From Thermococcaceae archaeon (GTDB lineage: Archaea > Methanobacteriota_B > Thermococci > Thermococcales > Thermococcaceae), in assembly GCA_030156945.1 (NCBI GenBank), contig JASGLT010000019.1:1-35884 (forward strand): a stretch of 35,884 bases of DNA, written 5' to 3'. The notes under the pieces are model-generated. The model was not told the origin of the DNA. It made no database searches and worked only from the letters and a program-made list of their open reading frames with translations. Positions 15,131 to 25,353 of the stretch are shown in pieces. Both the position numbers and the translations under genes were made by a program. The stretch's first letter is position 1, and the number at the start of each line of letters is the position of its first letter.

Positions 15131-15355
15131 CTAAAGCACGAAACTGTAAATCCCAAGCAACACCTGAAGCGCCAGCAGGAAAACTGCCGAAATGGCTATA
15201 AGCCTGTGCTGTTCCCTCTTGATCTTCCTTCCGAGGAAGAGCCTCCCGCTGATGGCCGCGAAGAGTGTGTAGAGGTACACGAAGAGGCCGAGCTTCCCGT
15301 GGCTTGAGGGGACGCCGACGATGGTGTAGAGCATGTAAACAACCCCGAAAGTCAT
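15131..15355 (-). CDS. Small membrane protein with conserved-looking His residues
   Basis: A 74-residue hydrophobic protein I cannot assign. Segments: FGVVYMLYTIVG, then SSHGKLGLFVYLYTLFAAISGRLFLGR, and REQHRLIAISAVFLLALQVLLGIYSF. A His before one helix and an HR pair at the start of the next recall the haem-ligand spacing of small cytochrome b561/DUF420-like proteins, but the length is about half of theirs, so it could be a fragment. A TGA stop lies four codons before ATG 15355, so the frame cannot extend. It lies 109 bases upstream of the VapBC-like pair on the same strand. Confidence 0.5.
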   Translation of the reverse strand: MTFGVVYMLYTIVGVPSSHGKLGLFVYLYTLFAAISGRLFLGRKIKREQHRLIAISAVFLLALQVLLGIYSFVL

Positions 15356-15434
15356 CAAAGCAACTCAAATAATTTGCCTTAATCCCTGCGTGTGTTTCAG
15401 AAAAGGGCCAGCGGCAGTGAATTCAACTCAATCA

Positions 15435-15448
15435 AAAAGCTTATAAGT
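15435..15448 (+). promoter_or_regulatory. TATA box of the winged-helix gene
   Basis: aaaagcttataagttt carries CTTATAAG about 52 bases upstream of ATG 15493. The leader holds GGAGGG at 15479-15485. Confidence 0.4.
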
Positions 15449-15492
15449 TTGAAGTTCATAACAAAAAATGAAAAATTTCGGAGGGATTTGGT

Positions 15493-15669
15493 ATGAGCGA
15501 AGAACTTGTGTTTAAGGTTCTCAAGGAGGCCGGGAGGCCCCTCAAGAGTGCGGAGATAGCGGAGATGGCCGGAATCGACAAGAAAGAAGTTGACAAGATC
15601 ATAAAGAAGCTCAAGAAAGAGGGGAAGATAATATCGCCCAAGAGATGCTACTATGCTCCCGCTGAGTAG
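15493..15669 (+). CDS. 58-residue winged helix-turn-helix protein
   Basis: A very short gene whose product is a complete winged helix: ELVFKVLKEAGRPLKSAEIA (helix 1 and 2), EMAGIDKKEVDKIIKKLKKE (recognition helix), GKIISPKRCYYAPAE (wing). ATG 15493 follows CGGAGGGATTTGGT; the frame ends at TAG 15667. The fold is the one used by archaeal MarR-, PadR- and Z-alpha-like DNA-binding proteins, and single-domain versions of this size are common in Thermococcales. It may be a chromatin-associated or local regulator. It has its own promoter, and a T-rich tract follows (about 15685-15699). The HTH call is strong, the target unknown. Confidence 0.8.
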   Translation: MSEELVFKVLKEAGRPLKSAEIAEMAGIDKKEVDKIIKKLKKEGKIISPKRCYYAPAE

Positions 15670-15684
15670 CTCTCAAGTCCACCC

Positions 15685-15700
15685 CTTTTAATTATTTTTG
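15685..15700 (+). terminator. T-rich terminator after the winged-helix gene
   Basis: ccttttaattatttttg lies 16 bases after the winged-helix stop, before the next TATA box (acttaaatatcc at about 15730). Confidence 0.4.
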
Positions 15701-15774
15701 ATGTCCTGGATGCAACTACCCACTTCGCTACACTTAAATATCCCCTGGAACCCTATTTAGACTCAGGTGAAATA

Positions 15775-16835
15775 ATGCATCGCGCAGACTCACCTGGGAG
15801 AATAAAGCTCATGGGGGAAGAGACCGACCACGTGCTCGGGTACTCCATTTCTCTCGCCATAAACCTCTATACCGTAGTTCACGCCCAGATGCACAATAAT
15901 GTGAGAATATACTCCCGGAGCCTCCGGGAGGTCAGGGAGTTTGACCCGAAAAACCCCAGAAGACGGGGGACTGGAGCGATGTTGTTAAGGCCGTTTTCTG
16001 GGCCCTCCAAGACGAGGGATATGAGGCCGGTGGTTTGAAGGCAATAATCGGAGGGGATCTCCCCCTGGGACCTTCTCTCGGCGCATACACGAGTCTGGAG
16101 ACGGCATTCATCTCCCTCCTTAACGCCATGTACGGGCTCAACATGCTGCCGGTGGAGATACCCCTTTTTGCAAAAAAGGCTGCCGTTGAATACCTGGGAG
16201 CTCCCGTCGGCATTTCAGAGCCGGTTGCAATATGCCTCGGGAAAAGGGGGAAAGCGCTTTTTCTAAACAGCGACACCCTGCACTACTCCTACATCGATTT
16301 CCCGGCAGATGCAAAGATTATTCTCTTCACCGCCGGGATTGAAAAGAGCATTTCGTATCAATCGTACCTTGAGAGGAAGAAGCTCCTCGAAGAATCCCTG
16401 CAAATTCTTGGAAAGCGCAGCTCCATCGACGTTACAGAGGGAGAACTCAGGAATCTCCCCTCCCTCTACAGAAGGCTTTTAGGGTTCGCTGTTAGGGAAA
16501 ACCGGCGTGTATTAGAGCTCAGAGACGCTTTAAAGGGCGAAGACCTTGAGATGGCAGGAGAACTGCTAACCACATCCCACTGGGACTTCTCGAGGAACTA
16601 CGAAGCGGGCTGTGATGAGCTCAACTTCGTGGTTAAAAGGGCCATAGAGGCCGGGGCCTACGGGGCCAAGGCCGTGGACGCTGGCTTCAATGGACATTTG
16701 GCAATACTCGCGGACGTAGACAATGTGGTGCAGATAGCAGAGTCCGTGCTGACGAGCTACATTCAGAGGTTCAACTGGGAGGCAACATATCATATAGTTG
16801 AGCCGGTGGATGGTGTATCGGTAAAAATAATTTAG
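15775..16835 (+). pseudogene. Galactokinase-like GHMP kinase, frameshifted and with altered catalytic motifs
   Basis: Two abutting frames together make one galactokinase-length protein (about 352 residues). Frame 1 from ATG 15775 gives SPGRIKLMGEETDHVLGYSIS, matching the galactokinase signature SPGRVNLIGEHTD. At CCGAAAAACCCC (15946-15957) the match moves to the -1 frame, giving GDWSDVVKAVFWALQDEGYE and then the long second part to 16835, as if one A had been lost from a run of six. The second part keeps the fold (SIDVTEGELRNLPSLYRRLLG, HWDFSRNYEAGCDELNFVV) but the ATP loop GLSSSAS is SLGAYTS, the catalytic GILDQ is GISEP, and the AGFGGS motif is AGFNGHL. It therefore should not act as a normal galactokinase. 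A TATA box (acttaaatat) and GGTGAA precede the ATG. Confidence 0.85.
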
Positions 16836-16841
16836 TGAGGA

Positions 16842-18575
16842 TCACCTTCTTCCCAGGAACTTCCATCCAAGAAATCCACCGCCTATCAGTACGATCCCGA
16901 CCAATGCTATAAGCTTCTGAGTTGATTTTTCGGCATTATGAGGGGATTTAGCCTTAAAGCCCTCGACTTGAATGGATTTTATTGCCAGCGGGCTCTCCGA
17001 GGGGTATATAACAACGTAGCCATCGAGTCCATCGGGATTCACACTTCCCGTGGTGTTGCCAACGTAACGGCCCTCCTTTATCATTATGAAGGTGGCGTTT
17101 TCCAAGACGGGCCCCCAATCCGGTAGTTCAGCATACAGGAGGTCTCTGAGGAAAGCTACCCCCTTTTTGTAAAGCTCGGTGTCGGTTAGGCCCCCCTCCT
17201 GAAGGTTCCAGAGAACCCGCGAAGTTGTTGTGATACCGGCCACAGAGCCATGGGTATATGCAAAAGCTCCGTTATCGTACTGCCTCTCCTCAAGAACCTC
17301 CAGGGCCTTTTCAACGCCCTCATCCATACCGAAATCCTCAAAGACCACTGCAAGCTGGGAGAAGTAGTAAGTTGGCTTATTATAATAGACTGGATTTCCC
17401 GTCTTTTCATCGACGCTATCGGTCATCCAAGTGAGGTTTTGATAGAGGTATGAAAGGGAAGAGCTGTAGTCATAAGTGACGTTGAGCTCCCTGAGAACCC
17501 AGATTACATATGCAGTGTTGTAAACGTCTCCCCAAGTCCCGTTTTTCTGGAGCGAAAGAAGGTAGTTAACTTCTCCCGAGTAGTTTTCGCCGGTAAGGGC
17601 CTTTATCCTCGCCACCTCCGCCACCTGCCACGGGAGGAGCTCAGATAGGTTAGAGGGGAGCTCCGGTTTTTTGCCGCATAGTACGTAGTACTCTGCCAAA
17701 TTTACCTTCTCCCAATCCTCCCCCTGTGCAATTTTGTCGAGATACGGACAGGCAACTTGCCTAAGGTTTTCAAAACCACCTATCTTGGAGACGCTTAGGA
17801 GGTCAAGAACACGGTAATGAAGAGTCCCCCAGAAGCCAAAGTGCTCCATTTGAAGGAGTTTCTCCCTATATTTAGCGTCCCCAGTGGCATAAAGGGCCAT
17901 TGCTACCCCCATTGGGGTGTGAAAATCCTCCCCAAGCTCCAAACTTTCGCCAAGATACGCTAAGGCAAAAGCTCTGTAGGCCTTCAACTCCCCGCTCACC
18001 TTCATGTTTTTGAGTTCGTCTTTCTTTCCGAGGGCAAGGTAACCGAAGATTCTATCCACGTCGTTAGTCGGCTCGGCTTCCATCAACCATGCGAATGCGC
18101 GCTTAGTAGCCTCCTCAACCTGGTTCCTCATCCCAGGCAGGCTTTCATTAACGTATCCGTTTAGGAATTCCTTTAGGACTATTAAAGAGAGAGCGGTGTC
18201 GAGATAATCGTCCCAGGAGCCATCAGCATTCTGCTCAAAAATAAGCCAGTAAGCAGCGTTGTTGATGGTTCCAGTGTATCTGCCGCGGGCAATGTTCTCC
18301 CCCCTCATAAGGGCCATCATTGCCATCGCCGTGTACTTTGCCTCATGCCTCTCCCCGTAAGCGTATCCCCATGAGTCGAATGGAGTTTTAAGAACCATGA
18401 GCCACTCACAACCCTCCAAGACGCGGCCATAATCGCCGCTCTCATACAACGCCAGTACCGCAAATGACGTGTCGGGAACAGTCGGCTCATACAGATACGG
18501 CTCAATTTCACCTGAAACCTGGGGAAAATACGTGATGAGCAGAAAAAGCGTGAGGATGACAGGGAGCTTCCTCAT
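16842..18575 (-). CDS. Secreted, C-terminally anchored alpha-toroid surface protein
   Basis: A 577-residue protein with a signal peptide (LPVILTLFLLITYFPQVSG) and a C-terminal membrane helix LIALVGIVLIGGGFLGWKFLGRR. The outside part is helical and has repeats of the terpenoid-cyclase/prenyltransferase-like alpha-alpha toroid: FEQNADGSWDDYLDTALSLIVLK, LQKNGTWGDVYNTAYVIWVL, LEERQYDNGAFAY, each with a (Q)xxDGSW-like turn followed by (D/N)TA. Such toroids bind peptides or polysaccharides and occur in complement-like and pseudomurein-free archaeal surface proteins. ATG 18575 follows GGGGTGGTGTTA. It starts 41 bases after the subtilisin stop on the same strand, so the two are probably one transcript. 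Function unknown; a surface partner or substrate-binding protein of the protease is my inference. Confidence 0.7.
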   Translation of the reverse strand: MRKLPVILTLFLLITYFPQVSGEIEPYLYEPTVPDTSFAVLALYESGDYGRVLEGCEWLMVLKTPFDSWGYAYGERHEAKYTAMAMMALMRGENIARGRYTGTINNAAYWLIFEQNADGSWDDYLDTALSLIVLKEFLNGYVNESLPGMRNQVEEATKRAFAWLMEAEPTNDVDRIFGYLALGKKDELKNMKVSGELKAYRAFALAYLGESLELGEDFHTPMGVAMALYATGDAKYREKLLQMEHFGFWGTLHYRVLDLLSVSKIGGFENLRQVACPYLDKIAQGEDWEKVNLAEYYVLCGKKPELPSNLSELLPWQVAEVARIKALTGENYSGEVNYLLSLQKNGTWGDVYNTAYVIWVLRELNVTYDYSSSLSYLYQNLTWMTDSVDEKTGNPVYYNKPTYYFSQLAVVFEDFGMDEGVEKALEVLEERQYDNGAFAYTHGSVAGITTTSRVLWNLQEGGLTDTELYKKGVAFLRDLLYAELPDWGPVLENATFIMIKEGRYVGNTTGSVNPDGLDGYVVIYPSESPLAIKSIQVEGFKAKSPHNAEKSTQKLIALVGIVLIGGGFLGWKFLGRR

Positions 18576-18616
18576 TAACACCACCCCAAAGATAAAAGGA
18601 AGGGAAGTTAAAAATC

Positions 18617-20828
<2,212 letters not shown>

Positions 20829-21575
20829 CTACCCCTCCTCTATCACCACACGTTTCTTAACGTCTAAATCGTAAATCTCGAAAGTCTGTTTTGCCCTCAG
20901 TGACATCTTGATCTTAACGCCGTCCTTTGAGCGCTCCCCAGCCAGTTCAATTAGCAAAGCAACTTTTGAAAGCTCTCCATCTTTGAACCAAAGCTCAAAG
21001 GTTCCGTTTTGAACCTTAAGACCATTCAAGAGCCAGGAATTCGGGGCAGGAAGTAAGGAGGCATTCACTGGATAGTAATAGACCTTGTAACCCTCTACAG
21101 ACCCTATTCTAGAAGGCTCTCCCTTAATATACTCCCTGGCTATACCCACAACATCAATCGAGAAGAAGGTAGAGTTGACTTTTTCCGGATTAGAAACGAC
21201 TTCAGAAAGCGTTCCGTCGAGGTATATGTACATCTTTCCGCCCAATACGACCCTCCTCTCTTTGACAACGTAACCGCTCGTGAGCAACGAGCTCATGTTA
21301 AACTCAGCCAAAAGGCCGCTCCTCTCAACATAAGCCGTGAAGTTATCTGAAACTGGGATTTTTCTTTGTGCGGTGCTCCCGTTAGTCATTATTTCCAGCA
21401 CCAGATCCCCTTCTCTGCTTCCCCGATAGCTGTAGCTTTGGATCCCCTCAAGGCTCTCAAGAAGTTTGGCCTTTTCTCCACTTTTTTCAGACTCATTAGA
21501 ACCCAAGCAACCCAATGAGGTAAGGAGGATCAGCAACAGAGAAAGGGAAAGCACCTTCTTGAACCTTACCACCAT
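20829..21575 (-). CDS. Secreted lipoprotein, function unknown
   Basis: A 248-residue exported protein. The N-terminus is a lipoprotein signal: positive start VVRFKK, hydrophobic core VLSLSLLLILL, and a lipobox TSLGC with Cys23, followed by a Ser/Glu-rich tether (SNESEKSGEK). The rest is a series of antiparallel strands with single helices, including YRGSREGDLVLEI, KMYIYLDGTLSEVV, VEGYKVYYYPVNA and FELWFKDGELSKVALLIE, which recalls the LolA/LppX-like half-barrel of lipid carriers, but no firm family can be named by eye. Several N-x-S/T sites (e.g. NGST, NFT, NMS) fit a glycosylated outside protein. ATG 21575 follows GGTGGTGATAATT, an ideal site. It lies between the secernin gene and the subtilisin on the same strand, each with its own leader. 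Confidence 0.7.
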   Translation of the reverse strand: MVVRFKKVLSLSLLLILLTSLGCLGSNESEKSGEKAKLLESLEGIQSYSYRGSREGDLVLEIMTNGSTAQRKIPVSDNFTAYVERSGLLAEFNMSSLLTSGYVVKERRVVLGGKMYIYLDGTLSEVVSNPEKVNSTFFSIDVVGIAREYIKGEPSRIGSVEGYKVYYYPVNASLLPAPNSWLLNGLKVQNGTFELWFKDGELSKVALLIELAGERSKDGVKIKMSLRAKQTFEIYDLDVKKRVVIEEG

Positions 21576-21616
21576 AATTATCACCACCAAATACTACAGA
21601 CCCAAAGAATTTAAGG

Positions 21617-22900
21617 CTATCGGTTCGAGCCGTCCCCCAGATCAAGCCCAGCTAATTCGTTTATCTTTCTCCAGTTCCTCCCGAAGAGGAAGGGTAGCCT
21701 TCCAAGTTCAACAATGCGCTCCCATCTCTCGCGGAGCTTTTCCTCCTCATGGAAAGCCCACTCCGTTAGGGCCTTCAGGTTCTCTGGAGTCTTCTCTATC
21801 TCCCTCGCCCTCCGTATTAACTCCGCCTGGAGGGCGTCCCTCTCTCGGGAAAAGTCATCTATGTATGAGCGGTAGTTCGTGAGGAACTTCCTGTGGAAGG
21901 CCTCGAAGCGCCACCAGTATGTTTCCGGATCGTACTTGTCGGTTGGTTCCTTTCCAAGGTCTAGGAGATACTCAAAGCTCACCGGCTTGAAGATGCTGAG
22001 GCAGGGGTTTGATGTGCCCGTGAACCAGTGGATTCCCTTTCCGAGCTCCGACACCTGTGATGACGCCGTCTGGGAAGGCCGGGTTAGGCACCCGTAGTGC
22101 ATGCAGATGTCTCTCATAGAGCCCTTCTCCGGGCTGTAGGGCTCGAACGAGTGGGAGCGGAGGATTTCCATCATGTACTCGAGCGTTATTTCCCCTTCCT
22201 TCTCCTTCAGCTTCTCAAGGGTGAAGGCCCTCCTCTCCCTTCCGCGGGCGAAGTGCGTGTAAAACCCCTCCGAGAAGTACTTCGCGAAGTTAAAGCTACC
22301 CTTTCCTGCGAGCCTTTCAACGCCCTCAGATGCTATGTCCCAGTCCTCCTCTATGGTCAACGCGTTTGATATCGAATAGACACCCTCGATCCTCTTCGCC
22401 GCCCACTCCTCGCCGACTGTCTCAAGAACCCACGCCTCTTTGGGGTCGGCTATGATGAAGGAGCTGAAGTAGTAGAGTTTGTGATTTTTACTCCCGTTCC
22501 CTCCCTGCAGACCCTGCTCCACGAGAGAGACTATGAAGTCCAGCGCTTCCCTCGCGCTCTTCGTCCTCTCGAGGGCGAGGCGGATCATGTCCATGCCGGT
22601 TATCCCCTTCTCCGGCACCTTGACCCTCGTGAAGACGGCGGTGTTCCCTATGGCCACCTCGAACTCGTTGACGCCCATCTCGGCCCCCCACATCCACCAG
22701 GGGCGAGAGAGGATGACCGCGTTGGTCTCCTTCACCTGCGGAAAATCCACGTAGGTTAATCCCACCTTCTCCTCCTCGTGCTTCATCCTGGGGATTAGCT
22801 CCAGAACCTGGGCCTCGTTCGGCTCCCTGTCGCTGTTCTTGGCGAAGATGGTTACCCCTTCCTTGGTGGCCTCCGGGGAGGCCACGAGAATATCGCACAT
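21617..22900 (-). CDS. Secernin-type dipeptidase, peptidase family C69 (U34)
   Basis: A 427-residue Ntn-hydrolase related to secernins and bacterial dipeptidase A. I start at ATG 22900 so that the protein begins Met-Cys-Asp-Ile; removal of Met would expose Cys2 as the N-terminal nucleophile, as the family requires. GGGTGGAAAC is the ribosome binding site; an earlier in-frame start at 22912 would hide the Cys. Further family blocks are FAKNSDREPNEAQVLELIPR, WWMWGAEMGVNEFEVAIGN, ITGMDMIRLALERTKSAREAL, ADPKEAWVLETVGEEWAAKR and CMHYGCLTRPSQTASSQVSEL. It most likely releases amino acids from dipeptides in the cytoplasm, following import of peptides made by proteases such as the neighbouring subtilisin. 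Monocistronic by spacing. Confidence 0.88.
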   Translation of the reverse strand: MCDILVASPEATKEGVTIFAKNSDREPNEAQVLELIPRMKHEEEKVGLTYVDFPQVKETNAVILSRPWWMWGAEMGVNEFEVAIGNTAVFTRVKVPEKGITGMDMIRLALERTKSAREALDFIVSLVEQGLQGGNGSKNHKLYYFSSFIIADPKEAWVLETVGEEWAAKRIEGVYSISNALTIEEDWDIASEGVERLAGKGSFNFAKYFSEGFYTHFARGRERRAFTLEKLKEKEGEITLEYMMEILRSHSFEPYSPEKGSMRDICMHYGCLTRPSQTASSQVSELGKGIHWFTGTSNPCLSIFKPVSFEYLLDLGKEPTDKYDPETYWWRFEAFHRKFLTNYRSYIDDFSRERDALQAELIRRAREIEKTPENLKALTEWAFHEEEKLRERWERIVELGRLPFLFGRNWRKINELAGLDLGDGSNR

Positions 22901-22948
22901 GTTTCCACCCATTCAGAATAGGGTGGGGAGGTATATGAGCTTTCTGCA

Positions 22949-23491
22949 CTAAGCTTCCAGGGTGATGCACTCCGGCGGAACACTCTCCACTATGCGGACG
23001 TTCTTCCCGGCCATGTAAATCTTCAAACCCTTCCTCCTCAGGCAGTCGGCGTCGATGACCAGGAACACGACGTCCCTGCCGTGCCGCCTTCCCGTTTCCA
23101 GGGCCTCCATTCTGGAAGCGCTGAGGTGGACGTACTGCCTCCTCATAGGCTTCAATCCTTCCCTCAAAATCGAGGGTAGATTCCTTTGGGGAGTACCGTG
23201 GTACAAAAAGCGGCTCTCAGTGTCTTCCTCGTGGTTCAAAGAGACGGGATAGCTGTGGCCGTAGCGGGCCCTTATCTTATCTCCCCGGATTTCGTAGCGC
23301 CCCTTCGGGTCTTTCTCGACGATTTCACGAACTAAGTCCTCCGTGATCTCGGGATAAACCGTCTTTAGTGCATTGACGAGCTCGTTGAGAGAAACGAACC
23401 CTTCAATGTCTGGCCGAAGGCCGAACTCCTCCGGTGAGTGCCTCAGAATGTACGCCATCAACCTGCTAACGCGAACCCTTTGGGGCTTCAT
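22949..23491 (-). CDS. kptA: RNA 2'-phosphotransferase Tpt1/KptA
   Basis: A 180-residue member of the Tpt1/KptA family, which moves the 2'-phosphate left on spliced tRNA to NAD+, making ADP-ribose 1'',2''-cyclic phosphate. In archaea, which join introns without a 2'-phosphate, the enzyme still works in vitro and its role is unclear. The N-terminal winged lobe [22 protein letters not shown] and the NAD-binding lobe with [27 protein letters not shown] and FLVIDADCL are all visible; the catalytic Arg, His and Arg residues lie in these blocks. I use ATG 23491 (MKPQRVRVS); the frame is open 19 codons upstream into the end of the preceding gene's spacer. It lies 32 bases after the EEP-domain gene, so both may share a transcript. 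Confidence 0.92.
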   Translation of the reverse strand: MKPQRVRVSRLMAYILRHSPEEFGLRPDIEGFVSLNELVNALKTVYPEITEDLVREIVEKDPKGRYEIRGDKIRARYGHSYPVSLNHEEDTESRFLYHGTPQRNLPSILREGLKPMRRQYVHLSASRMEALETGRRHGRDVVFLVIDADCLRRKGLKIYMAGKNVRIVESVPPECITLEA

Positions 23492-23523
23492 GTGGAAAAA
23501 ATCGGGAACAAAAGCTAAAAACC

Positions 23524-25269
23524 TCACGGGAGCTCTATCAGTGCCCATATCGGCCTGTGGTCGGAAACCTCAACCTCCAAGAGGCAGCCGTAGTTTTTGA
23601 CTTTGGCCGGCCAGCCCCTCTTCAGGAGGATGTAGTCTATGTTCTCCTCGTCCCTTACGCCGTTCCCCTCCCAGAGGAAGGTGTAGGGAGGTCTCTGTTC
23701 AAAAGCATCCCTGTAGTCACGGGAGAGTATTTCTATGGCCCTCTCCTCCGGCTCGGCGTTGGTGTCGCCGGCTATTATATGGGCAGCGGGCTCGCTTTCA
23801 GCAAAATTGAGGAGCTCTTCCGCCTGCATTGCCCTCTCATCCTCGCTAAGCCCCATGTGGACGTTAACGAGGGTTAAGTTTAGCTCCTCAAAGCTGACCT
23901 TCTGCGCCGGCCTCGCCTGACCGACGCTCCTGAGGTTGAGCTCGCCTTCACTACTCATGTGCCAGTGTGAGAAGACGGCTATTCCGTAGGTGCCCTCCAC
24001 GGCCGGCTTGTACTCGTATGCATAGCCGAGGTAGGCCGAGAGCATGAGCGGGACGTCCTGGTAGCCGTTGGCTATCATTCCGCCAACAACTTCCTGAGAA
24101 GCCAGGATGTCCGGTTTCTGCTCCCTCAGCAGGTTCACGAGCTCGTAGCCGTTGAAGGTGCCTTTATAGGGACCAAAGCCCTGGTGAACGTTGTAGCTCC
24201 ATATGAGAACCTCTTTTTTGGCCGGTTCGTAGGTTGGTGAGGCATTGAAAAGTGTCAGGACGACTACGGAAGCCAGAAGAAGGCCCCCAAGGGAACCGGC
24301 GAGCTCCTTAACGCTCGGTACATTGGCCTCGACTTTCTTTCCGTAGGCACTGAGGGCGTAGACTATCGAGGCTACGAGTATCAAGGCCTCGAGCCTGTCC
24401 TCCATGAAAGCTAGACCTATGTCTCTCCCAACGTAAGCGCCGATTCCAAGGGTAGCCACCAGGAAGAGGTAAACCGCCCCAATGACTCCTCCCCTGCTGC
24501 CTTTAGAGCTTTCGACGAGAGCTATTGAAGATGCCAGCGCCAGCGGGAGGCCGATTAAAGCGGCCGGCTTCACGAAGAGCGCCGCGGGACCGAGGATCAG
24601 CAGGAAAGCGGCCATGCCCGGTTTTTTGCCCAGGTACGGTCCGAGGAGGATCGCCAGGGCGACTAAGAACGAGAAGCCGACGAACTGGGGAAGATAGTAG
24701 ACTGTAATTCCCGAGTAGCGCATTATTGCGTTGGGATAGATGAGACCGAGCTCGAGAAGTGCTGCGAAAGCGTAAAGGCCGAAGCCGGGCTTCTTGAACG
24801 TCCCAGGCTCCTTCCAGAGGGCGTAGGCTCCAAGGAAGATTAAGACTGCAAGGATTAGCCGGGTGTGGGGGAAGTCGATGGGCTCACCTCCCACTGCAAG
24901 GACGCGAAGGGTTAAGTCGGCCACGAGGCCCAGTGCGAGGTACTTGAACTCGAGTTCCTTGACGAGGGCAAGTGCTATCGGAAGAGTAAAAGCGGCTATT
25001 AAGTGGGTATACTCGGTGGCGTCCGTGAGTACAGATGCCAGCGCGTAAGCCATCATTAGAACCGCGCCGGCCTTCCTGCTCATTCTACCCACGAGGAAGG
25101 CCGCTATGATGAAGAGCAGTATCCCCGCTCCGGAGGGGAATTTCATACCGTAGAAGAAGGTCTTCTCAAGGCTTGAATAGGCACCGGCTACGAAGACCCT
25201 CAGTGATGAGGCCAGAAGGACTCCTGTGCCAAGCCCCAGCAGGATTCTGTCCCTCTCATTCACTTTCAT
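23524..25269 (-). CDS. Polytopic membrane protein with C-terminal EEP (endonuclease/exonuclease/phosphatase) domain
   Basis: A 581-residue two-part protein. Residues 1-345 form about ten membrane helices (for example [63 protein letters not shown]). Residues 352-581 form a DNase I/Mg2+-dependent phosphodiesterase fold with every catalytic block: WSYNVHQGF (Asn), [10 protein letters not shown] (Glu), TLVNVHMG (His), [11 protein letters not shown] (Asp, Asn), [10 protein letters not shown], and VSDHRPIWA (final Asp-His). The domain should face the outside. A similar plan is known in Cwh43-type proteins, which remodel GPI lipids, and in archaeal relatives of unknown role; a lipid or polyprenol phosphodiester is a fair guess for substrate. 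ATG 25269; KptA follows 32 bases later. Confidence 0.85.
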   Translation of the reverse strand: MKVNERDRILLGLGTGVLLASSLRVFVAGAYSSLEKTFFYGMKFPSGAGILLFIIAAFLVGRMSRKAGAVLMMAYALASVLTDATEYTHLIAAFTLPIALALVKELEFKYLALGLVADLTLRVLAVGGEPIDFPHTRLILAVLIFLGAYALWKEPGTFKKPGFGLYAFAALLELGLIYPNAIMRYSGITVYYLPQFVGFSFLVALAILLGPYLGKKPGMAAFLLILGPAALFVKPAALIGLPLALASSIALVESSKGSRGGVIGAVYLFLVATLGIGAYVGRDIGLAFMEDRLEALILVASIVYALSAYGKKVEANVPSVKELAGSLGGLLLASVVVLTLFNASPTYEPAKKEVLIWSYNVHQGFGPYKGTFNGYELVNLLREQKPDILASQEVVGGMIANGYQDVPLMLSAYLGYAYEYKPAVEGTYGIAVFSHWHMSSEGELNLRSVGQARPAQKVSFEELNLTLVNVHMGLSEDERAMQAEELLNFAESEPAAHIIAGDTNAEPEERAIEILSRDYRDAFEQRPPYTFLWEGNGVRDEENIDYILLKRGWPAKVKNYGCLLEVEVSDHRPIWALIELP

Positions 25270-25353
25270 ACAATCACCTAAATCTCAACTTGCCAGAAGA
25301 ACACTTAAAGGTTGCTAAGTTCAAAGGTAGAAGGAGATGGGAAAAGGAGAGAC

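Noticed and set aside
15940-15960. Programmed -1 frameshifting in the galactokinase-like gene
   Set aside because: CCGAAAAACCCC resembles a slippery site only loosely, and the active-site motifs are lost, so an indel in an A run is simpler. I keep it only as a minor alternative.
22488-22970. Long minus-strand frame antiparallel to or out of frame with the secernin gene
   Set aside because: Gly/Arg/His-rich shadow of the real secernin frame, which has all family motifs.
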